Origin: Cercis canadensis
Taxonomy: Eukaryota; Streptophyta; Magnoliopsida; Fabales; Fabaceae
Assembly (NCBI GenBank): GCA_003255065.1
Contig: QAOA01005801.1
Location: 282,367-346,366 of the forward strand
Length of the DNA stretch: 64,000 bases
Direction of reading: 5' to 3'
In this document: positions 1 to 11,143 of the stretch, one piece after another
Position numbering within the stretch: the first letter of the stretch is position 1
How the letters are laid out: every line of letters begins with the position of its first letter
Made by a program: the position numbers and the translations under genes
Notes under the pieces: generated by a model
Database searches by the model: none
What the model was told of the DNA's origin: nothing
What the model saw: only the letters and a program-made list of their open reading frames with translations

Positions 1-24
1 TTTTTTTTTTTTTTTTTTTTTTTT
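1..24. repeat. poly-T run at window edge
   Basis: Twenty-four T residues open the window. It is either a homopolymer in the A/T-rich element that follows or a contig-end artefact. Confidence 0.8.
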
Positions 25-59
25 CAGTTTTCAAGAGATTTGTCAGATTTTCGGATTAC

Positions 60-275
60 GTTTCAGTGTTTTTAGAAAAAAAAATTGACATTTTTAATAG
101 AAAATATATTTTATATTTTAGCGTTTATTGTTTAAAATGCTATAATATTTTAATATTTTTTAATAAAAATATTTTAGCATATATTCTAAAAAAAAACTCA
201 TTTTAATAAATAATTTTAAAAATAACCTAAATTCGTAAATTCTTTATTAAGTAACATTATTTTTGGTAAATTACC
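60..275. mobile_element. fragment of a long-TIR MULE-like element
   Basis: This A/T-rich stretch closely resembles the right terminal repeat of the element at 34274-35373. Shared signatures are the run ending in TAATATTTTTTAATAAAA, the segment CATTTTAATAAATAATTTTAAAA, and a terminus of the form ACATTAT...GGTAAATTACC. Only one arm is inside the window, so the other end is either left of position 1 or lost. No coding capacity is seen. Confidence 0.6.
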
Positions 276-602
276 CAGTAGCAGCCGCTTCTTCATCGAA
301 CGCCGTGCTATCTTAAAGTCGGTAAAGCGTTTACACCTGCCACACTTGGTTATATTGCTTGGGCAATAAGTTGAAAAGATTCCCCAGACAAAGGATACTC
401 GTCTCTGTACTCTCACCGTCACTCTCTCAGAAGTCACTAGTCAACGCCACCACACTCAACTCCAATCAGCACCTCATGCTCCGTCCCACTGCCTCCATTC
501 CTCGCCTATTCGGCTATACCGCATGACCTTCCTCCTCTCTCCTTCTCTCTCCTAGGGTTTCTATTTCCCACCAAATGATTCTCCTTTCCCCCAAATCTCC
601 GC
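276..602 (+). promoter_or_regulatory. promoter and pyrimidine-rich leader of the Agenet gene
   Basis: The stretch is CT-rich from about 410 on (repeated CTCTC and CCTCC motifs), typical of plant 5' leaders, and runs straight into the ATG at 603. No confident TATA box is visible. The role is inferred from position. Confidence 0.4.
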
Positions 603-3600
603 ATGCAGAGGCAGATGTTCATCCCCCAATTCAGCAAGGGTGACCAGGTAGAGGTCTTCAAGCAAAACAGCAACTCATTCTACCCTGCTTTGGTGCTTCG
701 CGGACCGGTCAAGGCTAAGAACCTCGTCTTCGTCGAGTACCAAACCCTGTTCTTTTCATCGGAGGATGATTCGGTGGAACCAACAAAACATCGCAGGGAG
801 TTCATCAATGTGGCTAACGTGAGGCCCAAGGCTCCACGGGATCTTATTCTATGCTTCAAAATCGGTGATTGCGTTGAGGGGTTTCGCAAAAATGCTTGGT
901 GTCCTGGTACCATCAGGGAGATCCGCGAGAATTCCAAGTATTTGGTGGCGTTTGACGGTGGAAAAAAAGAAATTGCTGAAATTGAGCAATGCAGCTTGCG
1001 GCTTCCACGAAAATGGGTTAATGGGTCTTGGGTGCCACCTATACCTGAACAGGTTTTTCAATCTGACGATGTCTCATTTACTTTGTATATTTGATTATTT
1101 CTTGTTAGTGTGGTTATAAGTTTATCTTTCCCATGCAATGGATACTTGAGCTTGTTAATAAGCTTGCATTTTTCTGTTTCTGTGTGCCCGTGTTTATTTT
1201 CCTTACTTCTTTAATTTTCTTGGTGGTATATCTTAGAAATTTTCTCTTTGTGTATTATAGGTTATGGAACCTTCCAAATGTTCCATCCCTTGTAACTTAT
1301 CAACAGGAACTACAGGGAGCCAAGTGAGTATCAAATCATTTTCTTCCTATATTCATTGTGTTGTCTGTTCTTAATGATAATCTGTCTTCCACCTCTAGGC
1401 TATAAGGGATTCAAAGTTGTTGTCATGATTTCTGAATCTTTTCTTTGTGAATATGTATGTGAATAGTGAATGCACATTCTTTGCTTCCAGTTTTTCTTAC
1501 TGACTGGTTCCTATATTTGCCCCGCAACACAACATAAATAATAAAGAGAAAATTTGCTATATAACTTTATATAATATGCTGGTGGAGGTGCATTTTAGAT
1601 CAATATAATGTATTATCAGTTTTCTAAGGTGAAGATAACTCTGGCAAGATTCATTATGAAAAATTAATAGATTAATTTCATTTCACATTTGAGATAAACC
1701 TCACTTTCTGTTGCCACCCTTAGGTTTAAAAAAGTAAAGAGACCAGTTCAATATAAAAAAGCATTCTTACCTCTACAACCAATGGGTGAAGAAAAAATGC
1801 GTGGTGTGTCATATGCATGATCCGCTTCTCTGAACATTTATGTGGTAGGCTTCCTGAGACAACAAAAATGGTAATGTAATACAACCTATGAGTTCAATGA
1901 TTAGAAAGAAAACCAAGATGGTCTTGTAAGATGAAGACAAAGATCACAGAAAGAAGAGATAATAATTATTTTTCCTTTATTATAATTGTGTTTAAAGCAT
2001 AGAAGTAAAGATTAAAAAGAAATTATTACTTCAGCTCTTAATCACTGCGTGAATGGAAATTGTAATTAATTGATCTTTTATATGTAAACTATAATTGCTA
2101 AGCAAAAAGAAAAATAGGATAAAAAATTAATATACCTCAGGTCCACCAGCCACCATAAAGTACAAAGCCTTTACAGGATTATCAGCCAAAGGCAAGCCAT
2201 TCATAATTGTTTGGGTCCAACTAAGCTTGACTTGTGAGGTTGATTTTTCTGTGTGGTACTGGTATATATAGCCTTATGTTCATGTTTGCTGGGAAATTTG
2301 TCAATTAATATGATTTTCTCTTATTTGGATTATTAAACTTATTATCAAATTTGCTATCATGTTTTTTGGGTGTTCTATTTAGTACGTTGCTTGAAGGTAT
2401 GAGTTATCTCGGCTGTGTGTTTTAATTATTACCCATAATCTCAAACCCAGCTGGGTTTGATGATATTTTGTCACACTCTTTTGTTCTCAGAAACCTAAAT
2501 GAGAAATTTACATTTCTTTTTAGTTGACTTTGAGACTGCATACAAGAGAGAACAAAATTTACATCTGTTGGCTGGATTGGATTGTCCTGAAGCAATCACT
2601 GGAAATCTGAAGTTGACCCAAAAAAAGAGATCAATGCACATATCAAATTCCTACAACAGTTGGAGATTTTTGCTCATCCTTCCTCTAAGAATCTTCAGCT
2701 TTTTGCTTGATCAAACCCAACTTTCACCTTCAACTTACTCTAAGTAGTGTTTTTCTATGACTATGAATTGTGGGTCTTGTCTTTCTGTCTGCTGTTTTTC
2801 CTTTTCTTTTTGCTCATGAGTTTTTGCTTTCTTTGATGCTATTTTCAAGATCAGAGTTCTCTTTTCTGATCTTGGTGAGAACAAAGCGTCAAAGTATCTC
2901 CACCCATGCCTCTAATGTTCTGCACTGAATCTGGTTTTCCTATTAGAGCAATTGACCATATACATGTGAACAACTTTCTGCAAGTCACACACCATGTATA
3001 TCTTCAGAGGTAACTTGGGGTTTTTCATTAAGATGCATATTTTAAACGGCATATGGCATTATTTCACAGCAAAGGTGTTGATGTTCTTGTAATCAGTGGA
3101 CTTTTTTCTTTTCCTAGCTATTACAATTTCTAAGTTAACATGCATAGTTGCATATGTTGGCTAATTCGTGAAAACTTGAATTGTAGGAGAAGCCACCTGA
3201 GATGGAAATGGAGACAAAGCCTGGAAAGTTGAGGTTTAAGATCAAATACAGCAGGAAACTACGGGGTTCAAAGTTGAAAAAAGGGACGGTGGTGGAAGTC
3301 AGCAGTGATGAGGAAGGTTACAAGGGTGCTTGGTTTATTGCAACTATTGTTGACTCAATAGGAAATGACCGGTTTCTAGTGGAATATAGGGACCTGACAA
3401 CAGATGATGGATCCGAGGTTTTAAAAGAAGAAGTAGATGCAAGGCATATTAGGCCCTGTCCACCACAAGTTCCATCAGTTGTTTCTTTTAAACAGTTTCA
3501 AGAAGTTGATGCATGGTACAATGATGGGTGGTGGGAGGGCATTGTTCTCAAAATATCAGACAGCAGAGAGTATTATGTTCATTTCATGCCTTCCAATGAG

Positions 3601-4840
3601 GTAATGGAATTTGAAATGTCAAAACTGAGGCCTCATCAGAACTGGGTCAACGGAAAATGGGTCATGTCTTCTAAGGTACAACATTTAGATGTTCCTACCC
3701 TTTTTCCCCCTTCCTTTTCCAATTTTCCTTCTGAAGTTGCAGCTGATATTGACAATTTCCTATTATTTATGGAATTGGAAAACTTAAAACACCTAGACTT
3801 GTTAAAGTCACCAAGCCTTACTTTCTTCGATGTGCTTGTTTAGATTATCCTGTCTCTTGTGTTTTTAGATAATAAATCAGTTTGGGAGTTTCTATCCAGA
3901 AGAGTTTTATTGTCCTCTGAAACATGAGATATCAAGTGAATAATTACAGGATAAAAGCATTGTGGAAAATGCTGGCAAAGGAACCATAAAAAAGAAAAAA
4001 AAAAAAGCATAGGAATCATACTTTACTTGCAAACTGTGCACAGATTCACTTAATTTAAGGCTATATGCATTGTTGTGTTAAAATAGGATGCAGGGTTTAT
4101 ACTACAGTAACATTTCTGGAAATTGCCTGGTGATATAGATGTTTGATTTAATATTAATAATTATCTAGCAAAATAATCATTCTTTTCTTCTTTATTTCTC
4201 TGCTTTCTTTCAAAAAAATATGGGATTGGTGCTGAAAATATGTCTCACAATTTGTGGAATCTTGAAATATTAGAAGTCAATTGCCCTCGCCAAGAAGTCT
4301 GGAGATGTAATGTTGCAGACCAAGGACAATGGAAAGAAACTAATCTTTAAATTTGAGGGGTCAAATGAGCTGGCAAAGAAGAAGTCTGGAGATGTAATGC
4401 CAAAGACCAAGGACACTGGAAATGTATCGAGGGTACCTTTCTATGAAGGTACAAAGGTAGAAGTCAGAAGTGATGAAGAAGGTTTCCAAGGTGCCTGGTA
4501 TAGTGCTGTTATTGTTGGTGTTATGCAGAATGGAAAGTACTTGGTGGAGTATCAGACCCTGAAAACGGATGATTTAACTGAACAACTTAAAGAAGAAGCA
4601 GAAGCTTCAGATGTCAGGCCATATCCACCAGGCACCAACCATCTTCACCCGTTTGCACTGTATGAAAAGGTTGATGCTTGGTATAATGATGGATGGTGGG
4701 TGGGTCAGGTAGCCAAGGTTCTTGATGGCTTGAAGTACATAGTTTACTTTTTGCCTACACATGAGAAGCTGGAATTTGAACACTGTGATCTGCGGCCTCA
4801 TCAAGAATGGATAGATGGAAAATGGATGATTACTCCTTAG
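603..4840 (+). CDS. Agenet (Tudor-like) domain protein, four coding exons
   Basis: Proposed exons are 603-1052, 1261-1323, 3187-3675 and 4274-4840. All junctions are GT-AG and phase 0, giving 522 residues. Three tandem Agenet pairs are visible. The first (about residues 10-140) contains FSKGDQVEV and FKIGDCVEG. The second (about 200-330) has VEVSSDEEG...GAWF and VDAWYNDGWWEG. The third (about 390-515) has VEVRSDEEGFQGAWY and VDAWYNDGWWVG. Agenet modules are plant relatives of Tudor domains; family members bind methylated histone tails or act in nuclear and transport roles, so a chromatin-reader role is inferred. Exons 3 and 4 are clearly duplicates of each other. The stop TAG of exon 4 lies directly before GTACAAC, the same donor that follows AAG in exon 3. 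The small exon 2 rests on splice sites and open phase only. No DUF724 tail is visible. Confidence 0.85.
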
Positions 4841-6283
4841 GTACAACTTCAACAAATACTTCATTTTCAAATTCGTTTAAACAGTCTCTATTTTTTATGC
4901 TTCGGTATATCTCATTTTCATTTATATTTACCTGTTAAGTAGCCTCACAATGAAGTAGCAATCTCCCTTAAGTTTGTGGGTTGTTCTTGTTGTGTGTGCT
5001 GTTCTGCTATTTGCTTCCAACCTTTTCAAATGCTATATTTGTCTATGTTGACTTATTAGGTTGCAATATAGTCATTTGTCTTCATTTAATGGCAGCAAAT
5101 CATTTTTAAAAAAATTTACTGAGGGATTTTCTACCATATAAGTAGTTTTTCTTATTTTATTTGTGTTTAATCCCCCCTTTTCTCTTGACTTTGTTTTATA
5201 GGATTCTTGCTAATAGCTTCATTTTTCCAGTGTTTAGAATTTTTTTTTATATAAATCTGTAATGAATGATAATCCTAAGTTTCGCAGTTTCATCCACATG
5301 CAAAAGAGAGATTTTAGCTAGTATTTCCATGTAAATGAATCCAACAGTTGCAGATACCGTATGGAATGTTAAATGCATTTCACATTTTTCTTTTGTATTC
5401 GAAGCTTATGCTTGAATGAATTCTGAGAGAAAACGTTGTAGTATAGCATGTTTGAACACGGTTTTGAANATCCTAAGTTTCGCAGTTTCATCCACATGCA
5501 AAAGAGAGATTTTAGCTAGTATTTCCATGTAAATGATTCCAACAGTTGCAGATACCGTATGGAATATTAAATGCATTTCACATTTTTCTTTTGTATTCGA
5601 AGCTTATGCTTGAATGAATTCTGAGAGAAAACGTTGTAGTATAGCATGTTTGAACACGGTTTTGAAAAAAGCAACTAGAGAGTAGCTTTGTTTTGGGATC
5701 CTCAAACTCAACCAAACAGGCTATTAATTGGCATGTTTTCATATCTATATAATTTCATCCTCTGATAAAATGTGCCCTGATCTCTATTATCAATTTTTAT
5801 GACTAATTTTATTTCCTTATGATTTGCTTAGCGCCTGACTCAGATGCTCATTTCTTTTAGTATTAGTGAATGCTTTGGCTAGTTTATTTTCAGGGTTGAA
5901 GTACTGTTCATTAGTTAGCTACTGGAGGCTCTTGCTGCCACCTTTACTCTCTTTCAGGATGCTTGTACCATCACCGACTCAAACCTCCTCCAATATCTAA
6001 ACTTGGGGCTTTAGTTTGCAGAACGCTGTTGAAGAATGCAGTTTTTGCCTTTTCTGTCCCGAGTGCTAATTGCAATCCGAACTCTTTTTAGTTAGAGGTC
6101 CTGCTGATATTACTTGGTATATATATCTATGATTAAAATATATTACTGAAATATTATTAGCTTCAAAAAACAAGAAAACTAATGTGTAAAAAAGTATTAA
6201 TTAAATATGTGAATATTCTTTTATATGGATGCCCTAGTTATTGGTTCTAGTAGGCTGCATTAGGGAATATTGTGATTTTTGGT
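4841..6283. other. 3' flank of the Agenet gene, no gene seen
   Basis: A/T-rich sequence with no coding potential that I can support. It probably holds the 3' UTR and then spacer. It includes the duplicated block around the N at 5469. Confidence 0.6.
5272..5667. repeat. direct duplication around N (probable assembly artefact)
   Basis: 5272-5468 and 5470-5667 are the same roughly 197-bp sequence separated by one N. They differ at about two positions (AATGAATCC versus AATGATTCC; GGAATGTT versus GGAATATT). This is best read as two haplotypes placed in tandem at an unclosed gap. Confidence 0.85.
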
Positions 6284-6588
6284 TTTGGTGCTTAAATACT
6301 GTTTTATAAACTATTTATGTAAATGAGGTTGTTTTAAGCTATTTACGTATTTTGATTAAAATATATTGTTTGGCAAATAGAGTGATTATTAAGGTTCCGC
6401 CGTTTGTTACATAACAGGACCAAAAGAGAAAAAAGGGAGAGAGAAATTTTTTTGCTCCCACTGTCCTTTAAGGTTCCGGTGTTCGCTAAATAGTGGGATC
6501 AATTTTGTCTTAATCAAAATAGTTTTATTTGCGTAAATAACTCTGTTTGCATAAATACTTTATAAAATATTTTTGGGTCAATAAGCCA
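6284..6588. mobile_element. MITE-like inverted repeat
   Basis: The left arm (TTTTATAAACTATTTATG and TATTTTGATTAAAA) is repeated in inverted form in the right arm (CATAAATACTTTATAAAA and TTAATCAAAATAG). The core carries two AAGGTTCCG segments. It is non-coding. Boundaries are approximate and no clean TSD was found, so the superfamily is not assigned. Confidence 0.5.
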
Positions 6589-7520
6589 TTTTATGAAAGC
6601 AAGAGCCACAAATTTGTGTTTGCTATTCTTTTTAAGGGTGCATCTTTTGGTGATTTTTAGAAGTATAATCTTTTTAAGTAGGTGTACGTATGTTATATCG
6701 TGTAAAAATTATTAAAGTACCTCTTAATATTATGTGATGATCATATTTAAACATACATAGTATAGCATATATTAATAGAATAACAATATAAATAAATAGA
6801 ATAATTTTATTGTATTGATGGCACCTACTTTTAAAGTAATTACTTTTAGTATTTTTGTTTGTTTGTTTTTTGAAGTTCTAAAACATGAGGAACAAACTCA
6901 AAAAAAATTACTTTTCTTAAATTTTAGTTATTATTTTTTCATAATTTCAAATTTTATCCAACAAATCATATACTTTTGTTTTGGCAATTTTAGGTAGGCA
7001 CGTCAACTTCACAGTAATATTGACAAAACACTAATTGATTAATGGCTCACCCTATTTTCACCACCAAATTTGTCAATAAAAATAAAAGAGATGCATTGAC
7101 TGTTTGGTTGGCAAGAAAAATCTTACTTCTGAACAACTTTTCTATATTCTCCGGATTCAAGATATCAGTGTCATATGAGATATGTTTTATGATGCAAACC
7201 AATCGCTTTTACGATGGTCTGAAAGTGTGAGAACTCCATCTCACCGAAGTTTTGACCAATAAAATCACTTGCAATACAAATTTAAATGTTTTTATCTTTT
7301 TAGAAAAAATTAACCTAATTGTAAGGTTTCTAAATTAGTTATACCATATTAATATCCAGACTCCTAAGTTGGGTGTTATGAATCCAAATTTGGATTTATA
7401 CCTTACCCCTTCCAATATGCCAAGAGAGAAAGGACATGATTGATTTAACTTGAACCACAACCTCTACCTTGTTAGTTGTCACTTATTCCACTTAATCTTA
7501 ATGTTCCTATCACACAGAAA
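6589..7520. other. A/T-rich spacer, nothing recognised
   Basis: Only short chance open frames are present (for example 6815-6997 and 7042-7230), with no family resemblance. No repeat boundary could be set. Confidence 0.5.
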
Positions 7521-8041
7521 TCCGAGTCTCTTGACAATGATCATTAATTGCTCATCTTACGTATGCCATGCAAAAAGAAGGAAGATTGCGTGAAGAATTT
7601 AGAAACGGACAATAAGAACTTATTCGTAGGCATATTCTTGACGAAACAAACGCTGCTTAGCATATTCGTTACAGAGAACCACTAATTTTCCATAAACTGT
7701 AAAAGTAATTAAATTATTAAAAATATACAATTGCATCAGCATAATCTCATGAATAATCCATAAATTAGTTACAATGGTAANTCCGAGTCTCTTGACAATG
7801 ACCATTAATTGCTCATCTTACGTATGCCATGCAAAAAGAAGGAAGATTGCGTGAAGAATTTAGAAACGGACAATAAGCACTTATTCGTAGGCATATTCTT
7901 GACGAAACAAACGCTGCTTAGCATATTCGTTACAGAGAACCACTAATTTTCCATAAACTGTAAAAGTAATTAAATTATTAAAAATATACAATTGCATCAG
8001 CATAATCTCATGAATAATCCATAAATTAGTTACAATGGTAA
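7521..8041. repeat. direct duplication around N (probable assembly artefact)
   Basis: 7521-7780 and 7782-8041 are two near-identical 260-bp copies flanking the N at 7781. SNPs include GATCATT versus GACCATT and AAGAACTT versus AAGCACTT. The block lies just downstream of the DUF538 gene, in its likely 3' flank. Confidence 0.85.
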
Positions 8042-8066
8042 TTTTTCCCCCTTTTTTTGTTTTTTC

Positions 8067-8546
8067 CTAAGTACAGAATTTGATCATCCTCCACCATTTG
8101 TCTTCCTTTCCTTGCTGATCTTCCTTCCCTCCTTTGAACCATGCCAAAGGAAGAGACAGAGACAAGCCAACCAGAGACTTGAAGGTGATGACAGAACCTT
8201 CTGGAGGACCTTTGACATGAATCTCACTCAACGTAACCCAAATCAAGAACTCCTTGGCCTTGACCCCAGTGAGATTTTTAATCTTGTTTGGCTCAACAAA
8301 CGCAGTGACCTGTGTGTCATAGCAAACAAGTATGTTATCAAACCTGTGCTCCCTCTTCTTCTCAAGCTTGAGCCAAACAAAGCCTATCTCCTTGACGTAC
8401 CCACATTCCTCTATGTTCTGAATGGTCAATAAGCCATCTGGTAACCCAATATCTGCCAGCAACAAAGAGAACTTCTCCCTGCAAACTTGGTCACCATAGT
8501 ATACCTCTGCTTTGGCCTTGAGCTCCTCTGTTATCTGCAAAGACAT
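8067..8546 (-). CDS. DUF538 family protein, single exon
   Basis: This is a 159-residue intronless protein starting MSLQITEELKAKAE. It shows the DUF538 pattern: an N-terminal amphipathic segment, EVYYGDQVCREKFSLLL, GLPDGLL, an EECGYV segment, then a beta-rich domain with GFVWLKL and the LTGVKAKEFLIWV...EI block. The family is plant-specific and of unsettled function; its fold resembles lipid- or LPS-binding BPI-type proteins, and some members are stress-induced. An ATG 30 codons further upstream (8636) is in frame, but it lies upstream of the TATA box at 8613-8620, so the start at 8546 is preferred. A C-terminal basic/acidic tail (KGGKEDQQGKEDKWW) follows the domain. The gene looks intact, and the name given is a domain name only. 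Confidence 0.9.
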   Translation of the reverse strand: MSLQITEELKAKAEVYYGDQVCREKFSLLLADIGLPDGLLTIQNIEECGYVKEIGFVWLKLEKKREHRFDNILVCYDTQVTAFVEPNKIKNLTGVKAKEFLIWVTLSEIHVKGPPEGSVITFKSLVGLSLSLPLAWFKGGKEDQQGKEDKWWRMIKFCT

Positions 8547-8612
8547 CGATCTTGAACTTGAGGTGTTTGTGATTTGTGTAGGAGACAAAAAGGAGTGGTG
8601 GATGGTGTTGTG

Positions 8613-8620
8613 CTTATATA
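8613..8620 (-). promoter_or_regulatory. TATA box of the DUF538 gene
   Basis: On the minus strand this reads TATATAAG, about 70 bases upstream of the ATG at 8546. That spacing suits a plant TATA box plus a short leader. It lies downstream of the alternative ATG at 8636 and so decides the start. Confidence 0.6.
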
Positions 8621-8639
8621 GCCTTGTAATTTGCAAAAC

Positions 8640-10060
8640 CTGGGGCTTTAACGTACTTTTGGCTTAGGGGTATCCGTATCCTTGGGGATTGAGTTGAGTT
8701 TTATACCAGAATCATTCCAGCGACCACCATGACTATTACATGGCTTTGTCATATATTTTATTGGACCACACAATATTGTACTTGTAAGGAGGAATCAAAG
8801 ACCCAAAAAATATAAATTTTATAATTTTGAGTAATATATTGGAAATGTACACGTGACTTTATCTATATTTAGAAAAAATTTACATATATATATATATATA
8901 TATTCCTTTTAAGAAGTGTAAGTGGTGTAAAAAAAAAAGAATCGTACCATATAATTTTTTCTAGTATTAGTAAGAAATAAGAATTAGTGAAGAGTTTTAT
9001 AATAGACATTATGCTTATGAAACATGATCTTAAAATTTTGATGAATTTTGAAGAGTCAAAATATAACTATTTCATTGTTAATATATTTCTAAATAATTAT
9101 GTTTATGATAGTATAAGCTAATTTTTTTATTCTATAAAAGGCTATAAAATAAGAGTAATTTATCTCCTTTTATAGTCTCATAACATTTAATCTCAATGAG
9201 ATTATTTTAAACGGTTAGAGTAAATCAAATTAGAGTTTTTTGAGAAAAAAAGTCCCTTGTTGATTTTTCTTCACTAATTCTCCCTTTAAATCCCCCACCC
9301 AAAAAAAATAAAAACACAAGAAGAATAATTCATACGATTGTCATTTTTTAGGCCATAATATGCAAATTATATTAATGTACCAAGTTTGAGCCCAATCCAT
9401 TCCTTGGCTTTGCTTATGGGACAGTATCTAAATTTTAAATTTGGATATTCCCAAGAATTGCAGCCCAATAACGAAGAACTGGTCCATTATTCCCTCTTCT
9501 CTGAGCTAATCATAATCCGTCTACGTGTCGCATATTCGTGTCCACGTGTCTCTCGTTCTTCTCTGTCGATCCCCTTCTGTCTCTCAATTCCCTTTTCCCT
9601 TCCGCCTAACACTGTTTCCTTTGCCTGTTTATCCTCAAAAATACTCATCTCTGTTCCCCCAGAAACTTTCAATTTTCTGAATCCTTCAACTCGATCCATT
9701 CATCCACAATTTTCTTTATTGGGTTTATGGCTAAGACCGAATTACTTTAATATTTTTTTGGGTGTGTGCTGTGAAACTGAATGACGAATGAATTCGATCA
9801 TCTCCTATTAATTGCTGAAAAGAGAAAGGGGGAAAATGATAATCCATTGTTCCTTTAAATCATAAGGAGTGAAGGAACCTAGGATCCAAAATCGAAATCT
9901 TTTCTGTCTCCATTTCATTAGGTGGAGTTTCATCGGATATCCCTCTCCAAATTTTCATTCGGTAAGCAAATCTCAGAAAGTTTCCCTATTTTTTTGGTTC
10001 CTCAAACGTTAATTGACTTCGGATACTCGGCATTTTTTTTTCGTATATAAGGTTTAAATC
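8640..10060. other. divergent intergenic region and F-box leader
   Basis: This region separates the minus-strand DUF538 gene from the plus-strand F-box gene. It contains a (TA)n microsatellite near 8884-8902, long A/T stretches, and a CT-rich part from about 9480 that probably belongs to the F-box 5' UTR. A GTAAGC at 9962 and a later AG before the ATG make a leader intron possible. The open frame at 9386-9784 has low-complexity composition and is not called. Confidence 0.45.
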
Positions 10061-11143
10061 ATGAGCATACGAGGAGAAGGGATTTTCCCTGATGAAGTTG
10101 TCTTGCAGATTCTTGCAAGGTTGCCTGTCAAGTCCGTTTTCAAGTGCAAAACCGTATGTAAACTGTGGTATAGATTGTCTTCGGACAAGTATTTCCTTCA
10201 ACTGTACAATGAAGTATCTGCGAAGAACCCCATGATCCTAGTAGAGATTTCAGATTCATCAGAGTCAAAATCTAGCTTAATCTGTGTTGATAATCTGAAG
10301 GGTGTCTCTGAGTTTTCGCTAGATTTCTTAAATGATAGGGTTAAGGTTAGAGCATCTTGTAATGGCTTGTTATGTTGCTCTAGCATTCCTGAGAAGGGTG
10401 TATACTATGTTTGTAATCCAATTACTCGGGAGTTTAGGTTGCTTCCCAAGAGTAGGGAAAGGCCTATGACTCGGTTTTATCCTGATGGTGAAGCAACACT
10501 GATTGGTTTGGCCTGTGATTTCACTTATCAAAAGTTTAATGTCGTCCTGGCCGGTTACCATCGCACTTTTGGTCATAGGCCGGATGGAAGTTTTATATGT
10601 TTAGTGTTTGATTCAGAGCTGAATAAGTGGAGGAAGTTTATCTCATTCCAAGATGATCATTTCACTCATATGAATAAGAACCAAGTTGTTTATGTCAATG
10701 GTGCACTGCATTGGTTGACAAGTAGTTCTACTTATATACTTGTGCTTGATTTAAGCTGTGACATTTGGAGGAAGAAGCCATTGCCATATGAAGTGAGTTA
10801 TGGAATGGGGAATAGAATTTATCTCTTAGAGTTCGATGGTTGCTTATCTGTTATTCAGATTTCAGAAGCATGGATGAATATATGGGTGCTAAAAGACTAC
10901 TGGAAAGATGAATGGATTATGGTGGATAGGGTGAGCCTGAGGTGTATCAGAGGGATGGTGCCAGGCATCTTCCCAATAAGTCAGACAAGTGAATATGTTT
11001 TCTTGGCAACTCATAAGCAGGTTTTGGTGTATCATCGCAAGAGTCGAGTTTGGAAAGAGATGTACTCTGTGAAGCACAGCTCAACACTCCCATTATGGTT
11101 CTCGGCACATGCATATCGGAGCACAATGTTGTCATGTAATTGA
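10061..11143 (+). CDS. F-box protein, single exon
   Basis: This intronless 360-residue protein starts MSIRGEGIFPDEVVLQIL. Residues 8-50 form an F-box (FPDEVVLQILARLPVKSVF...CKLWYRLSS), the segment that binds the SKP1-type adaptor of an SCF ubiquitin ligase. Residues about 95-340 resemble an F-box-associated or Kelch-type beta-propeller that selects the substrate: RASCNGLLCC, YYVCNPITREFRLLP, VFDSELNKWRKF, VVYVNGALHWLT and LDLSCDIWRK. Length and layout fit the At5g49610-like group (from memory). The substrate is unknown. The plus-strand start is the first ATG after a CT-rich leader. No truncation is seen. Confidence 0.92.
   Translation: MSIRGEGIFPDEVVLQILARLPVKSVFKCKTVCKLWYRLSSDKYFLQLYNEVSAKNPMILVEISDSSESKSSLICVDNLKGVSEFSLDFLNDRVKVRASCNGLLCCSSIPEKGVYYVCNPITREFRLLPKSRERPMTRFYPDGEATLIGLACDFTYQKFNVVLAGYHRTFGHRPDGSFICLVFDSELNKWRKFISFQDDHFTHMNKNQVVYVNGALHWLTSSSTYILVLDLSCDIWRKKPLPYEVSYGMGNRIYLLEFDGCLSVIQISEAWMNIWVLKDYWKDEWIMVDRVSLRCIRGMVPGIFPISQTSEYVFLATHKQVLVYHRKSRVWKEMYSVKHSSTLPLWFSAHAYRSTMLSCN

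Noticed and set aside
1-24. Telomere-like or polyadenylation-type end
   Set aside because: Pure T without TTTAGGG units; a homopolymer at a sequence edge needs no biological explanation.
2499-2747. 82-residue frame in the third Agenet intron region
   Set aside because: No Agenet similarity and no splice sites in phase with the neighbouring exons.
9386-9784. 132-residue frame upstream of the F-box gene
   Set aside because: CT-rich leader composition, Ser/Pro/Leu-rich translation, and no domain.
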